Assembly: GCF_047468865.1 (NCBI RefSeq) | Contig: NZ_JBLGTV010000009.1 | Span: 59,112 to 123,111 of the forward strand | Source of the DNA: Castellaniella hirudinis_A | GTDB lineage: Bacteria; Pseudomonadota; Gammaproteobacteria; Burkholderiales; Burkholderiaceae_B | Reading direction: 5' to 3' | DNA length: 64,000 bases | Part shown: positions 8,786-17,786 of the stretch, in pieces | Position numbering within the stretch: the stretch's first letter is position 1 | How the letters are laid out: each line of letters opens with the position of its first letter | The notes under the pieces: generated by a model | Database searches by the model: none | Told to the model about the DNA's origin: nothing | Seen by the model: the letters and a program-made list of their open reading frames with translations, nothing else | Translations under genes and position numbers: made by a program

Positions 8786-11002
8786 ATGCACGCATTTTCA
8801 CGCCTTTTTGTCCCCCTCCAACAGCGCCTGGCCGCTGGCGCACTCATGGCTTGCGCCATTCTGGTAGCCGGCTCCGTTCAGGCCAGCCCGGCCGGCGAGG
8901 CCCTGGAAGCGATCCGGGAAAACATCTGGATCGACCGCGCCATCACGCTGCAAGACGTCGGCTTGCTTGAGCCGATCACCCTCAGCAGCAACGCTGCGCA
9001 CCAGGAATTCTTCTTCCCCGTGCCGCGAACAGTCAAGCTGTCGGACGCCTACATTGATTTTCAAGGGGCCTATCTGAAGGGCACCGCGCGCACGATCAGC
9101 CTGGCGATGCTGGTGAATGGACAGCCGATGCAAGGGCTGCGGATCGACAATGACAGCGGTCAACTGGAAAACCGCCTGCCCGTGCCGGCCGGCCCTCACG
9201 GCAACGGTTTCGTGCGCCTGGGCATCGATTGGAGCTTCACCTCCGATTTGCAGGTCTGCGAGGCCGATAGCGCCCGAACCAATGCACTGACGATCGCAAC
9301 GGATACGCAATTGCGTTACCGCTACGACCTGCACACCCCGCCATCGCTGGAATCCGCCTGGAACACCCTGCCGCATGACGTCATCCTGACCCTACCCGAG
9401 CGACAGCTGGATCGGGCGGCCTACGACAGCGCTTGGCGCCTGGGCGCAGCCCTGGAACGCAGCGGCCGCCAGGTGACGGTGCAAACCCTGCCCGGAACCG
9501 GTTCGCCGATACAGGTCGAAGACGTCCCCGTGCCGCCGGCATTGGCGGGCATCCCGGCCTTCGATGCCCTGCGCCAATCCGGCACCCTGACCATCGAGGA
9601 CGACGCGCAACTTGCCGCGCTGCTGGTTCTGCAGGCGCGCGCCGTGGTGGGCGACGTCACACTGATCAGCCCGGCATTCATGGATCGCATCCAGGCCATG
9701 CTCTCGGCGCTGGAAGCCCAGTTGCAGGCGGATCCCGCCGCGCTTGCCCAATACCGGGCCTGGATGAAACAGCGCGTGCAACCGCCCTTCTCCGCCCAGG
9801 CGGCCAACCGCAACGTCACTGTGGCTTTGCTGGGATCAACCAGCGTGATCGCTGTGAAATCCGACGCGGGCGCTCAAGCGGCGGGCTTGTTCGATACCGC
9901 CTGGAAGGGCTTGTTGAAAACCGTCGGGCTGAACGCCATCCTGGCGCGCGCCCCCATGAACGACGACCGCCACAGCATCCCATTGGGCAACCTGGGCGGC
10001 GACTCGGCCAGCTTCAACGTCGTGGCCCAAGGAGACTGGTTCGCCAACTTTCCGCTGGGCGCCGTCGTGGCCAATGGCCGCATCCCGAGCCAATTGCGCA
10101 TCGACGTTTCGGCCGCCCCCGGCGCATCCTCGACCCGGCCTGTGGCCTCTGTGTTCTGGAACGGCATCCTGCTATCCGCACAACGCCTGCAGGCGACCGG
10201 CCACCCGGAGCGCCTGCTTGCCCAAGTGCCCGAGTATGTCCTGGGCGTCAATAATTCAGTGCGGGTTTCTTTCCAGCGCCAGCCCGTGTCCGTAGATTGC
10301 AACGAGGTTCCCCAAGGATTCCCGGTGGACGTCCTGCCCACCAGCCACGTCATCCTGAAGCAAGGCGGTGATGACACCACCTTTACGGGCGTCCTGCCCA
10401 AGATGGCCGACGCCCCCGACCTGATCATCCCCGAGACATACCTGCGGCACGCCGCCGCCACACTGGCGCACGTCATCCGCCTGGCCAGCGCCAGTGCGCT
10501 GTCTCCCTGGAATACCCGTCTGATCGTGGCGAAAGACGGCGAGGCCATCGCGCCCGAACGCCCCTTCCTGTCGATGGAAGTCTCCATCGTCGGCGCAACC
10601 CCCCGCATCACGGTGGATCAGGATCATCTGCAAATCAACGGCAAGCCCACCGCCTGGCTGGACGTGGTCGGCCTGGACAATCTCAGCGCCGCCGAAGTCG
10701 CCAAAGCCGGGAAACACACCGGGATACTTTGGCATGCACTGGGCACGCAGGCCGATTCGGCCCAGCCGCCCTTCGTCCTGAACCGAGGTGATCTGGTCGT
10801 GATCGGCAACACGGGCCCCGCAGTCTGGATCGACAGCAGCAACCCATCGGCCAGCTTGCCGCCGGGCGCGGAAGGCAGCCCCTTCTTCGAATGGCGCAAC
10901 TATCTGTCATGGGGCATTCCGGTCGGGGCGTTCATTCTGTTCCTGATCCTGCTGACCATGCTGATGGCGCATCGGGCGCGCGGCAAGCGGCGATCCGAAT
11001 AG
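8786..11002 (+). CDS. BcsB-like periplasmic membrane-anchored polysaccharide synthase subunit
   Basis: Likely partner of the glycosyltransferase encoded 16 nt downstream, guiding the nascent chain through the periplasm as BcsB does for cellulose. The 738-aa protein has a signal peptide (ALMACAILVAGSVQA), a large periplasmic region of repeated beta-rich modules with BcsB-type traits (SDAYIDF, LPVPAG..GNGFVRLGIDWSF), and one C-terminal helix (about residues 710-730, WGIPVGAFILFLILLTMLMA) followed by a basic cytoplasmic end. The similarity is at family level; the substrate is probably not cellulose, because no bcsA, bcsC or bcsZ is present. Confidence 0.75.
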   Translation: MHAFSRLFVPLQQRLAAGALMACAILVAGSVQASPAGEALEAIRENIWIDRAITLQDVGLLEPITLSSNAAHQEFFFPVPRTVKLSDAYIDFQGAYLKGTARTISLAMLVNGQPMQGLRIDNDSGQLENRLPVPAGPHGNGFVRLGIDWSFTSDLQVCEADSARTNALTIATDTQLRYRYDLHTPPSLESAWNTLPHDVILTLPERQLDRAAYDSAWRLGAALERSGRQVTVQTLPGTGSPIQVEDVPVPPALAGIPAFDALRQSGTLTIEDDAQLAALLVLQARAVVGDVTLISPAFMDRIQAMLSALEAQLQADPAALAQYRAWMKQRVQPPFSAQAANRNVTVALLGSTSVIAVKSDAGAQAAGLFDTAWKGLLKTVGLNAILARAPMNDDRHSIPLGNLGGDSASFNVVAQGDWFANFPLGAVVANGRIPSQLRIDVSAAPGASSTRPVASVFWNGILLSAQRLQATGHPERLLAQVPEYVLGVNNSVRVSFQRQPVSVDCNEVPQGFPVDVLPTSHVILKQGGDDTTFTGVLPKMADAPDLIIPETYLRHAAATLAHVIRLASASALSPWNTRLIVAKDGEAIAPERPFLSMEVSIVGATPRITVDQDHLQINGKPTAWLDVVGLDNLSAAEVAKAGKHTGILWHALGTQADSAQPPFVLNRGDLVVIGNTGPAVWIDSSNPSASLPPGAEGSPFFEWRNYLSWGIPVGAFILFLILLTMLMAHRARGKRRSE

Positions 11003-11018
11003 ACAGACGGATGACGCC

Positions 11019-12677
11019 ATGACGTCACTGTACTGGCCCTATCTGGTCGCCGACTACTATCACGGTGTCGAAATCGCCACTGCGATCGTCGGGGTGCTCA
11101 TCCTGCTGTCGGGTCTGGACGACTTATTCATCGACCTCTGGTACTGGGCGCGCAGGATATACCGCCACTTCACTGTCCGGCGTAAATACGCGCCCCTGAC
11201 AACCGAGCAGATCTGCGCCCACCCTGAACAGCCGCTGGCCATCATGGTGCCCGCCTGGCAAGAATTCGACGTCATTGCCGCCATGCTGGAAAACATGGTG
11301 TCCACCCTGGACTACAAGGAATACCGCATCTTCGTCGGCACCTACCGCAACGACGCCCGAACCATCCGCGAAGTTGAACGGATGCGGGTGCGATACCGGC
11401 ACCTGGTGCGGGTGGAAGTGCCGCACGACGGCCCCACTTGCAAGGCGGACTGCCTGAACTGGGTGGTGCAGGCGATTTTTGCCCATGAAAAAAAGAATGG
11501 CCGCCCATACGCCGGCCTTATCCTGCACGACAGCGAAGATGTCCTGCACCCGCTGGAACTGAAATACTACAACTACCTGCTGCCGCGCATGGATTTCATC
11601 CAATTGCCGGTCACCTCGCTGGAACGCAAATGGTATGAAATGGTGGCGGGCACCTACATGGACGAATTCGCCGAATCCCACGCCAAGGATCTGGTCGTGC
11701 GCGAAAGCCTGGCCAGTGAAGTCCCCTCCGCGGGGGTGGGCACCTGTTTTTCACACCGGGCCATCACCGAGCTGGCTGCCCAGACCAACAACCAACCATT
11801 CAATTCCGACACCCTGACAGAAGACTACGACATTGGCGCTCGGCTGGGAAAAATGAACATGAAACAGATTTTCGCCCTGTTTCCTGTGGACTATGTGGTC
11901 AAACGCAGCTCGATGTTCCACCCCAATCTGGATCGCACGAAAGCCCTGTCCATGCCGCTGGGGGTACGCGAGTATTTCCCCAATACGTTTCGCACCGCCT
12001 ATCGCCAGAAAGCGCGCTGGCTGCTGGGCATCGGATTCCAAGGATGGGAACAGGTCGGCTGGAAAGGCTCTCTGGGCGTCAAGTATCTGCTGTACCGAGA
12101 CCGCAAAGCGCTGTTCACCTCGTTCGTGACCATGCTGGCCTATGTGCTGTTCGCCCATTTTCTGGTGTTTTTCACCCTGTTTGAAACCGGCTCCTGGACG
12201 CTGTACTACCCTTCCATGTTTTCTACCAACGGCTGGCTGGTGCCCGTCATGGTGGCCAACGCCATTGTCTTGCTGCTGCGCATGGCTCAACGCTGCTATT
12301 TCGTCCACGCCATTTACGGCTGGGAGCACGCCATGCTGTCCATCCCCCGGTTGATCGTCGGGAATTTCGTCAACGCCATGGCGGCGGCACGCGCCTGGCG
12401 CCTATATATCGGGCACCTGATCACCGGCAAGCGATTGGCCTGGGACAAGACCATGCACGATTTCCCCTCTACCGACCAACTGATCGCCCAGCGCCAGCTG
12501 TTGGGCGATCTGCTGGTGTCCTGGCAGGCCATCGACAGTGAAAAGCTGAACCAGGCCCTGGACATCCAGGCCCGGGAAGGCCGCCGACTGGGCGAAATCC
12601 TCACGGAAAAGGGCTGGCTGGACCACGATACGCTGGATGAAGCCGTCCGTTTCCAGCAAGCAGGAGCCGAAACATGA
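11019..12677 (+). CDS. nfrB: NfrB-like inner-membrane glycosyltransferase with C-terminal MshEN domain
   Basis: Processive family-2 glycosyltransferase predicted to polymerise and export the polysaccharide. Residues about 70-330 carry the GT2 core: PAWQEFDVIAAML, the LILHDSEDVLHPLE acidic motif, TLTEDYDIG and the QKARWLLG form of QxxRW. About three C-terminal helices follow (to about 455). Residues about 488-550 match MshEN, a c-di-GMP-binding module: LLGDLLVSW...LNQAL and RRLGEILTEKGWL...LDEAV. The second motif is intact, but in the first the usual Gly after LV is replaced (SWQAI). The layout matches E. coli NfrB, the phage N4 adsorption protein, shown to make a c-di-GMP-dependent glycan. 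The stop overlaps the next start (ATGA). Confidence 0.85.
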   Translation: MTSLYWPYLVADYYHGVEIATAIVGVLILLSGLDDLFIDLWYWARRIYRHFTVRRKYAPLTTEQICAHPEQPLAIMVPAWQEFDVIAAMLENMVSTLDYKEYRIFVGTYRNDARTIREVERMRVRYRHLVRVEVPHDGPTCKADCLNWVVQAIFAHEKKNGRPYAGLILHDSEDVLHPLELKYYNYLLPRMDFIQLPVTSLERKWYEMVAGTYMDEFAESHAKDLVVRESLASEVPSAGVGTCFSHRAITELAAQTNNQPFNSDTLTEDYDIGARLGKMNMKQIFALFPVDYVVKRSSMFHPNLDRTKALSMPLGVREYFPNTFRTAYRQKARWLLGIGFQGWEQVGWKGSLGVKYLLYRDRKALFTSFVTMLAYVLFAHFLVFFTLFETGSWTLYYPSMFSTNGWLVPVMVANAIVLLLRMAQRCYFVHAIYGWEHAMLSIPRLIVGNFVNAMAAARAWRLYIGHLITGKRLAWDKTMHDFPSTDQLIAQRQLLGDLLVSWQAIDSEKLNQALDIQAREGRRLGEILTEKGWLDHDTLDEAVRFQQAGAET

Positions 12678-14905
12678 AGCGGGCCTTTATCGGCTTCCTG
12701 GCAGCGCTGGCATGCCTGGCGGCGATCCAGACGCCTTCCCCCGCGCGGGCTCAAACCGCCGCGCCCGCAGCGCCGGATCCCGCCGCGGCGAAAGACGAAG
12801 CCTGGTCGCTGGCGGATCAAGCCTTCAAAGCCTACGATCGAAAGGCCTTTCAACAGGCAGCCGATCTGGCGCACCGATCCCTCCAACTGCAACCGGACAA
12901 TGCGCAAATCTGGCTGCTGCAAGTGTACGGCCTGCAAAACGCCGGAAAAATCAAAGCGGCCCTGGATGTCACGAACGACGCCCTGGCCCGGGGACATCGC
13001 ACCGACGGTCTTCTGGCCGCCAAAAAGAATCTCGAAGCACTCCTCAATCCGGCCCGGGCGCCACAGGCGCAAAAAACAGCCGGAACCATGTCCTCGCCCG
13101 CTTACCAAACGGGTGCCGCCGCCTACAAAGCCTACGAGGCAGGCCAATACGACGTGGCGGAAAGCCGCGCCCGGCAATCCCTGCGCCTGAAACCGGGAAA
13201 CCCCGGCCTGCAAGGCCTGCTGGTCTACGCGCTGGAGCGCCAGGGCAAGGCAAAGGAAGCCGCCGCCGCCGCGGATGCCGCCATCCGTCTGGCCCCGGAA
13301 GACCAGGCGCTCAGGGCCTTGCGAGACCGGATGCACCGCTTGCTGGCCCCCGAGCCCGCGCGCCAAGCCTGGCAAGCCTACCAGGACGGCAACTACCCCC
13401 TGGCGGCGCGCAACGCCCGTGCCGCCGTCCAGGAAGCGCCGGATATCCAAAGCTATTCCTACCTGCTGATCGGCGCTCTGCTCAAAGAAGGCAACTTCAC
13501 GGCCGCGTTGGATGCCGCCGATCATGCGCTCAACCAGGACGACGAAAACGCGATGTCGCTTGCGCTGCAAGGGTTCACCCTGATGCAGTTGGGACGCGCG
13601 GCCGAAGCGCGCACCGCCCTGGATCGCGCCACTGCGGCGGACTGGCTGACCCCGCAGGAAACCTCGACCATCAAGAAAATCGCGGCGGATACTTTGCGCA
13701 ATCGCAACGGCCCGGCCGCCGGTCGGGTGCCGGGCGTGTTTTGCACGGAAAACGGTGGGGACGTCCTGTGCGGCCTGCTGCCTGCGGGTTTTACCGCCGC
13801 CGGTGGCGGGCCAGGCTACGAAGCCGCATCCCGCGCCTATGCCGCACTGGCCCTGCAGCACTACCAGGAAGCGGTGCAGGCCGCCCACGAAGCCAGCCAG
13901 GCCGAACCCGACAACATCGCCTACCGCCTGCTGGAAAGCAATGCCCTCGGTCTCGCCGGGCACACATCCCGGGCACGCGACCTATACCAAGCCATCGCCG
14001 CAGATCAAGTCCCGCCGGAAAGCCTGCTGGGCGCGGCATACAGCGCCCTGAGACTGTCCGAGAACGAGCAAGCCAAGCATTGGTTCATGCAAACCATCGA
14101 CGCGGCGCAGACGGGCGAAATCGAGCTGGCACCCCAGCAGCAGTTCAACATCAGACAGGCGGTGTCGGATCTCGACCGCAGCTGGGGGGTCAACCTGGCC
14201 CTGGGCTACGGCACGGTCGGCGTGATGGATCCAAGTTTCGCACCCTCGCTCAACGACCGCAAAACCCTGCAGTCATCAGAGGAAATATACTGGCGCCCCC
14301 CCGTGATCGGCAACCGCGACGGCAGCACATTCGAAGTCTATGCCCGCCTGAACCAGGCCCTGTACGACGGGACGGGCGGCGCGACCGGATGGTCCACCTC
14401 GCAAGGCACCGTGGGCGCCCGCTGGAAGCCATTCAAGCGAGAGAATTTCGTGTTTGCCGTCGAACGCCTGTTCCCGGTGGGAACCTACAGCCGATCCGAC
14501 ACCTTGCTGCGGGCGGCCTGGTCCGCAGGCACAGGCGGCGGCCTGCGGGTGGACGAGGCGCACTGGCCTTATTGGTCCATCTACGCCGAAGGCGATTATT
14601 TCGTCGAAAACCCCCAGACGCTGGGCACACTGGAAGCCCGGTATGGCCGGGCGTACCGGATGGACGGACTGTCCGGGAATCTGGTCGTCACCCCCTATCT
14701 TGCCGCCAATGCGGGCTACGACGATCTGCTGGCCGACCGGCTCACCGTCGGGGCCGGGCCGGGCATGATGATCCGACAATGGTTCAGGGAAGACACCCAC
14801 CACGCGCCACGCTCGTTTGTGGATTTCACCGTACAGTACCGATTCAAGCTTCTGGGCGGGGATCGGTCGGAAGGCATATTCGCCGGCATCTATTTTGCCT
14901 ACTGA
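12674..14905 (+). CDS. nfrA: NfrA-like outer-membrane TPR/porin protein for polysaccharide export
   Basis: Predicted outer-membrane exporter. The 743-aa protein has a signal peptide (FIGFLAALACLAAIQTPSPARA), then TPR-like repeats over residues about 35-480 (for example AWSLADQAFKAYDRKAFQQAADLAHRSL-type units, listed here only by type), and a C-terminal beta-barrel-like domain (about 500-743) with alternating aromatic strands ending in FAGIYFAY; a terminal aromatic is usual for outer-membrane barrels. The barrel resembles the NfrA C-terminal domain. It overlaps nfrB by 4 nt. It is shorter than E. coli NfrA (about 990 aa). Confidence 0.78.
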   Translation: MKRAFIGFLAALACLAAIQTPSPARAQTAAPAAPDPAAAKDEAWSLADQAFKAYDRKAFQQAADLAHRSLQLQPDNAQIWLLQVYGLQNAGKIKAALDVTNDALARGHRTDGLLAAKKNLEALLNPARAPQAQKTAGTMSSPAYQTGAAAYKAYEAGQYDVAESRARQSLRLKPGNPGLQGLLVYALERQGKAKEAAAAADAAIRLAPEDQALRALRDRMHRLLAPEPARQAWQAYQDGNYPLAARNARAAVQEAPDIQSYSYLLIGALLKEGNFTAALDAADHALNQDDENAMSLALQGFTLMQLGRAAEARTALDRATAADWLTPQETSTIKKIAADTLRNRNGPAAGRVPGVFCTENGGDVLCGLLPAGFTAAGGGPGYEAASRAYAALALQHYQEAVQAAHEASQAEPDNIAYRLLESNALGLAGHTSRARDLYQAIAADQVPPESLLGAAYSALRLSENEQAKHWFMQTIDAAQTGEIELAPQQQFNIRQAVSDLDRSWGVNLALGYGTVGVMDPSFAPSLNDRKTLQSSEEIYWRPPVIGNRDGSTFEVYARLNQALYDGTGGATGWSTSQGTVGARWKPFKRENFVFAVERLFPVGTYSRSDTLLRAAWSAGTGGGLRVDEAHWPYWSIYAEGDYFVENPQTLGTLEARYGRAYRMDGLSGNLVVTPYLAANAGYDDLLADRLTVGAGPGMMIRQWFREDTHHAPRSFVDFTVQYRFKLLGGDRSEGIFAGIYFAY

Positions 14906-14912
14906 GGTTTGC

Positions 14913-15629
14913 ATGAAAAACGACATGATTCACCGCATCCATACCCACGCGCTGAAAGCGTCGCTGACAGCCGCCTGTGCGCTGCTGGTCACAGGCGCCG
15001 GCTTTACCCAGGCGGCGCCGGCGGACGACATGGCGCGGCTCTATGCCTTGCCCCCCGCCGGATCGGTCTATGTCCGCGTCGTCAATGCCACGCGCCACGC
15101 CCTCGATATCTCGATGGCCGGACAGGCGGACATCCAACTGCCCCCCGACCGGGAACCCCTGGTTTCCGCATACTACCCGATCCCTGGCGACCAGCCCTAT
15201 TCCCTGACCGCCAATCAGCAGGCCCTCTCCGTCGACCCGGCCCCACCCGGCGCAGGCTTTGTGTCCCTGCTTGTCCTGGCGGACGGAGAAAACGGCCTGC
15301 GGGCCCAAGCCATCGTGGATAAAGGCGTCGCCGCGGACGGCTTGAAGGCCGAACTGGCCATCTACAACCTCATCCCCGGATGCACTGCCGAAATCTCGCT
15401 GGAAAGCGGGCAAGCGGTCTTTACCGACGTTGCTTTTCAAGGCAGACAGGCACGGGCCATCAACCCCATCCGCACGGGCCTGACAGGTGCCTGCGGGGCG
15501 GAACAATCCCCCGTTTTCATCCTGCCGGAATTAAAGGGCGGCGACCACTTCAGCCTATTCTTGCTGGGCGACTCCCACTCGCCCATCCTCGCCGGCGCCC
15601 TGAACCAAGTGATGCCGTCCGGCCAGTAA
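14913..15629 (+). CDS. AlgF-like periplasmic polysaccharide acylation protein
   Basis: Likely periplasmic adaptor in acyl transfer to the polysaccharide, by analogy with AlgF in alginate O-acetylation. The 238-aa product has a signal peptide (ALKASLTAACALLVTGAGFTQAAPA) and AlgF-like features: ARLYALPPAGSVYVRVVN near residue 45, a YYPI segment, and SLLVL...LKAELAIYNLI. Start MKNDMIHR has a GAGG site 7 nt upstream. It follows nfrA by 7 nt. Similarity to AlgF is moderate, but the next genes (AlgX/AlgJ-like, MBOAT) support it. Confidence 0.72.
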   Translation: MKNDMIHRIHTHALKASLTAACALLVTGAGFTQAAPADDMARLYALPPAGSVYVRVVNATRHALDISMAGQADIQLPPDREPLVSAYYPIPGDQPYSLTANQQALSVDPAPPGAGFVSLLVLADGENGLRAQAIVDKGVAADGLKAELAIYNLIPGCTAEISLESGQAVFTDVAFQGRQARAINPIRTGLTGACGAEQSPVFILPELKGGDHFSLFLLGDSHSPILAGALNQVMPSGQ

Positions 15630-15659
15630 TGCAGCTCTTTTCCCTACAGGATTAGCACA

Positions 15660-16628
15660 ATGATGATTCACCAACTCAAGAAATGGTTATCCTTGGCGGC
15701 CCTTTCCGCAGGTCTCGCGGCCGCGCCGTCGGCGTATGCCCAGGCAGTCCTGGTCGGCCAGGATTCATGGCTATTCTACGGTCACGACAATATGACGGAG
15801 GCGGGTCAAAACGAAATCAGCCAGTCGGTGAACCTGATGAAATCGGCCGCCGACGCCCTGCAGGCCAAGGACATTGGCCTGGTGATTCTGGTGGCGCCCA
15901 TGAAAGCCCGGTTCCACGAAGACAAACTGCCCGCCGGAACCGCCATCGCGGCAGGCGTGAAAGACCGCTACACGAAAATCATCGGCAACCTCGGCGCAGC
16001 AGGTTTGTCGGCGCCCGATCTCATGCCCCCGCTGCAACAAGTCCAGCAGGACGGACAAACCGCCTTTCTGCAAAAAGACTCGCACTGGACCGCCTGGAGC
16101 GCCGAGGCGGCAGCCGCCGAAACAGCCAAAGTCATCCTGGGAAAATGGACCCTCCAAGGCAATGCCGGGTCGGGCCAGACACTGGGTGCCTGGACCAAAG
16201 AACGCCGTTTCTCCGATTTTGCCCAGTTGATGACTGCGGATCAACGTAAAAAAGTGGGGCCGCAGATATACGTCGTCCGCACGGCCGGCACGCAACCGAA
16301 CGGCTTGCTCGATACCCAGCAAGCGCCGGTTCACGTCATCGGCAACAGCTTCGCGCAGCCTTATCTCGGATTTACCCAAGCCCTGTCCGCCGATCTGGAT
16401 CGTCCCGTGGGCCTGACCTGGAAATACGGAAACTTCGGGCCCTGGGCCGTGTTCCTGGAATACCTGGAATCGCCCGAGTTCAAGCAGGCGCCGCCCCAGG
16501 TCATCGTCTGGCAGTTGAATGAAACACAGATGCTGTACGGCCCCGATGCCAGCGGGCAATGGGACGCCAGTTCTCTGATGTCGCCCGCCGCATGGCGCGA
16601 CCGGGTCAAGAACGCCCTGCGGCAATAA
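15660..16628 (+). CDS. AlgX/AlgJ-like periplasmic SGNH acyltransferase (first of two)
   Basis: Predicted periplasmic acyltransferase that places an ester on the polysaccharide. The 322-aa protein has a cleavable signal (LSLAALSAGLAAAPSAYAQ) and the AlgX/AlgJ catalytic features: Asp140 and His142 in KDSHWTAW, and nucleophile Ser230 in VIGNSFAQ; the GQDSWLFYGHDN opening is typical. It lacks the carbohydrate-binding module of true AlgX, so it is closer to AlgJ. It is 30 nt after the AlgF-like gene, with AGGA before the start. Confidence 0.78.
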   Translation: MMIHQLKKWLSLAALSAGLAAAPSAYAQAVLVGQDSWLFYGHDNMTEAGQNEISQSVNLMKSAADALQAKDIGLVILVAPMKARFHEDKLPAGTAIAAGVKDRYTKIIGNLGAAGLSAPDLMPPLQQVQQDGQTAFLQKDSHWTAWSAEAAAAETAKVILGKWTLQGNAGSGQTLGAWTKERRFSDFAQLMTADQRKKVGPQIYVVRTAGTQPNGLLDTQQAPVHVIGNSFAQPYLGFTQALSADLDRPVGLTWKYGNFGPWAVFLEYLESPEFKQAPPQVIVWQLNETQMLYGPDASGQWDASSLMSPAAWRDRVKNALRQ

Positions 16629-16634
16629 CGCCGC

Positions 16635-17753
16635 ATGTCCGATGCCATGACGACCCCGCCGAATCCCGCGCCATCGGGGCAACAGGCCGCGCACAGGCGG
16701 GTTTCCCTGTGCTTCCTGCTCCTGATCCTGTGTGGCTTCGTCTACGGCGTCTACCAGGTGTCTGGTCAACGGCTGCTTGCCCAAGGGGCCGCTGCCTGGC
16801 TTGATGGCACGGCGGAAAAACAGCTGGATGACCGGCTGCGGCTGCCCGGCTACGACACATTCCAGACTTGGGATGCCGCATGGCGCTATCGCGTTCTCGG
16901 CCAGTTGGGGCCGCAGGTGCAACAGGGCTGCCCGGGCTGGCTGTTCTACACCGACGGGCTGCGTTCGCCGCTGGGCGATCCGCGGCAAGCCCTGGCGCAG
17001 CGTATCCGGCTCATGCAATCGCTGGCGGAACGCCTGCGCGCGGCAGGGATCGGTCTCTTGGTGGTCGCCGTACCCGACAAGTCACGGATTCTGCACCGGC
17101 AATTGTGCGGGCTTCACCGCCCGCCCGGCACCGAGGCCATCCTGCCCCTTTGGAGCCAGGCCGTCATGGCGCAAGGCATTCCCTACGCGCCGCTGACCGA
17201 TGTCCTGGGCACGGAACCCGCCGACAGCTACTACAGGACGGACGTCCACATGACGCAGGCCGGCGCCGCCCGAGCGGCCCGGGCGGTGGCGGCCCAGGCC
17301 CGACCGCTGGCGGGCGGCCAGGGCGATACCGCCTATCGGATCACGCAGGCGCCGCATCCCGAACCCCGCGTGGGCGATTTATTGACGCTCGCGGGCCTGG
17401 CCGACGCCCCCGATGGCTGGCGGCCCGCGCCCGACTGGTACACCCCGGAAACCTTTGCCCTCGCGGATGCCGGCGGCGGCCTGCTGGCGGACGACCCACC
17501 GATCCGCATCCTGCTGGCCGGCAGCTCGAATTCACGGCGCAGCAATTTCGCGGAACAACTCAGCCGCGACCTGGGCCAGCCGATCTGGAACCTGAGCCGC
17601 GATGGCGGGAAATTCGCCGATGCCCTGGCCGCTGCCCTGAAAGACCAGGCGGAGTGGCCAGAAAGCCTGGAACTGGTCATCTGGGAAATGTCGGAAATGT
17701 CCCTGTACGCGCCCCTGACCGAGGACGAAAAAACCGCCCTTGCAAATCCATGA
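16635..17753 (+). CDS. AlgJ-like membrane-anchored SGNH acyltransferase (second of two)
   Basis: Second SGNH-type acyltransferase of the operon. The 372-aa protein has an uncleaved N-terminal anchor (RVSLCFLLLILCGFVYGVYQV) and catalytic-type motifs RTDVHMTQAG (Asp-x-His) and LAGSSNSRRSNF (Ser); GWLFYTDGLRSPLG is the AlgJ-like opening. It is 6 nt after the first SGNH gene. Having one anchored and one soluble enzyme mirrors AlgJ plus AlgX of alginate producers, where two periplasmic enzymes act in series. Confidence 0.75.
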   Translation: MSDAMTTPPNPAPSGQQAAHRRVSLCFLLLILCGFVYGVYQVSGQRLLAQGAAAWLDGTAEKQLDDRLRLPGYDTFQTWDAAWRYRVLGQLGPQVQQGCPGWLFYTDGLRSPLGDPRQALAQRIRLMQSLAERLRAAGIGLLVVAVPDKSRILHRQLCGLHRPPGTEAILPLWSQAVMAQGIPYAPLTDVLGTEPADSYYRTDVHMTQAGAARAARAVAAQARPLAGGQGDTAYRITQAPHPEPRVGDLLTLAGLADAPDGWRPAPDWYTPETFALADAGGGLLADDPPIRILLAGSSNSRRSNFAEQLSRDLGQPIWNLSRDGGKFADALAAALKDQAEWPESLELVIWEMSEMSLYAPLTEDEKTALANP

Positions 17754-17786
17754 TTTCCAAGAACATCCGTATGACAAGCCGAACCG

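Noticed and set aside
12637..14916. 759-codon alternative frame over the nfrA-like gene
   Set aside because: It is rich in Arg, Pro and Gly and lacks a signal peptide; the overlapping frame has a signal, TPR repeats and a barrel.
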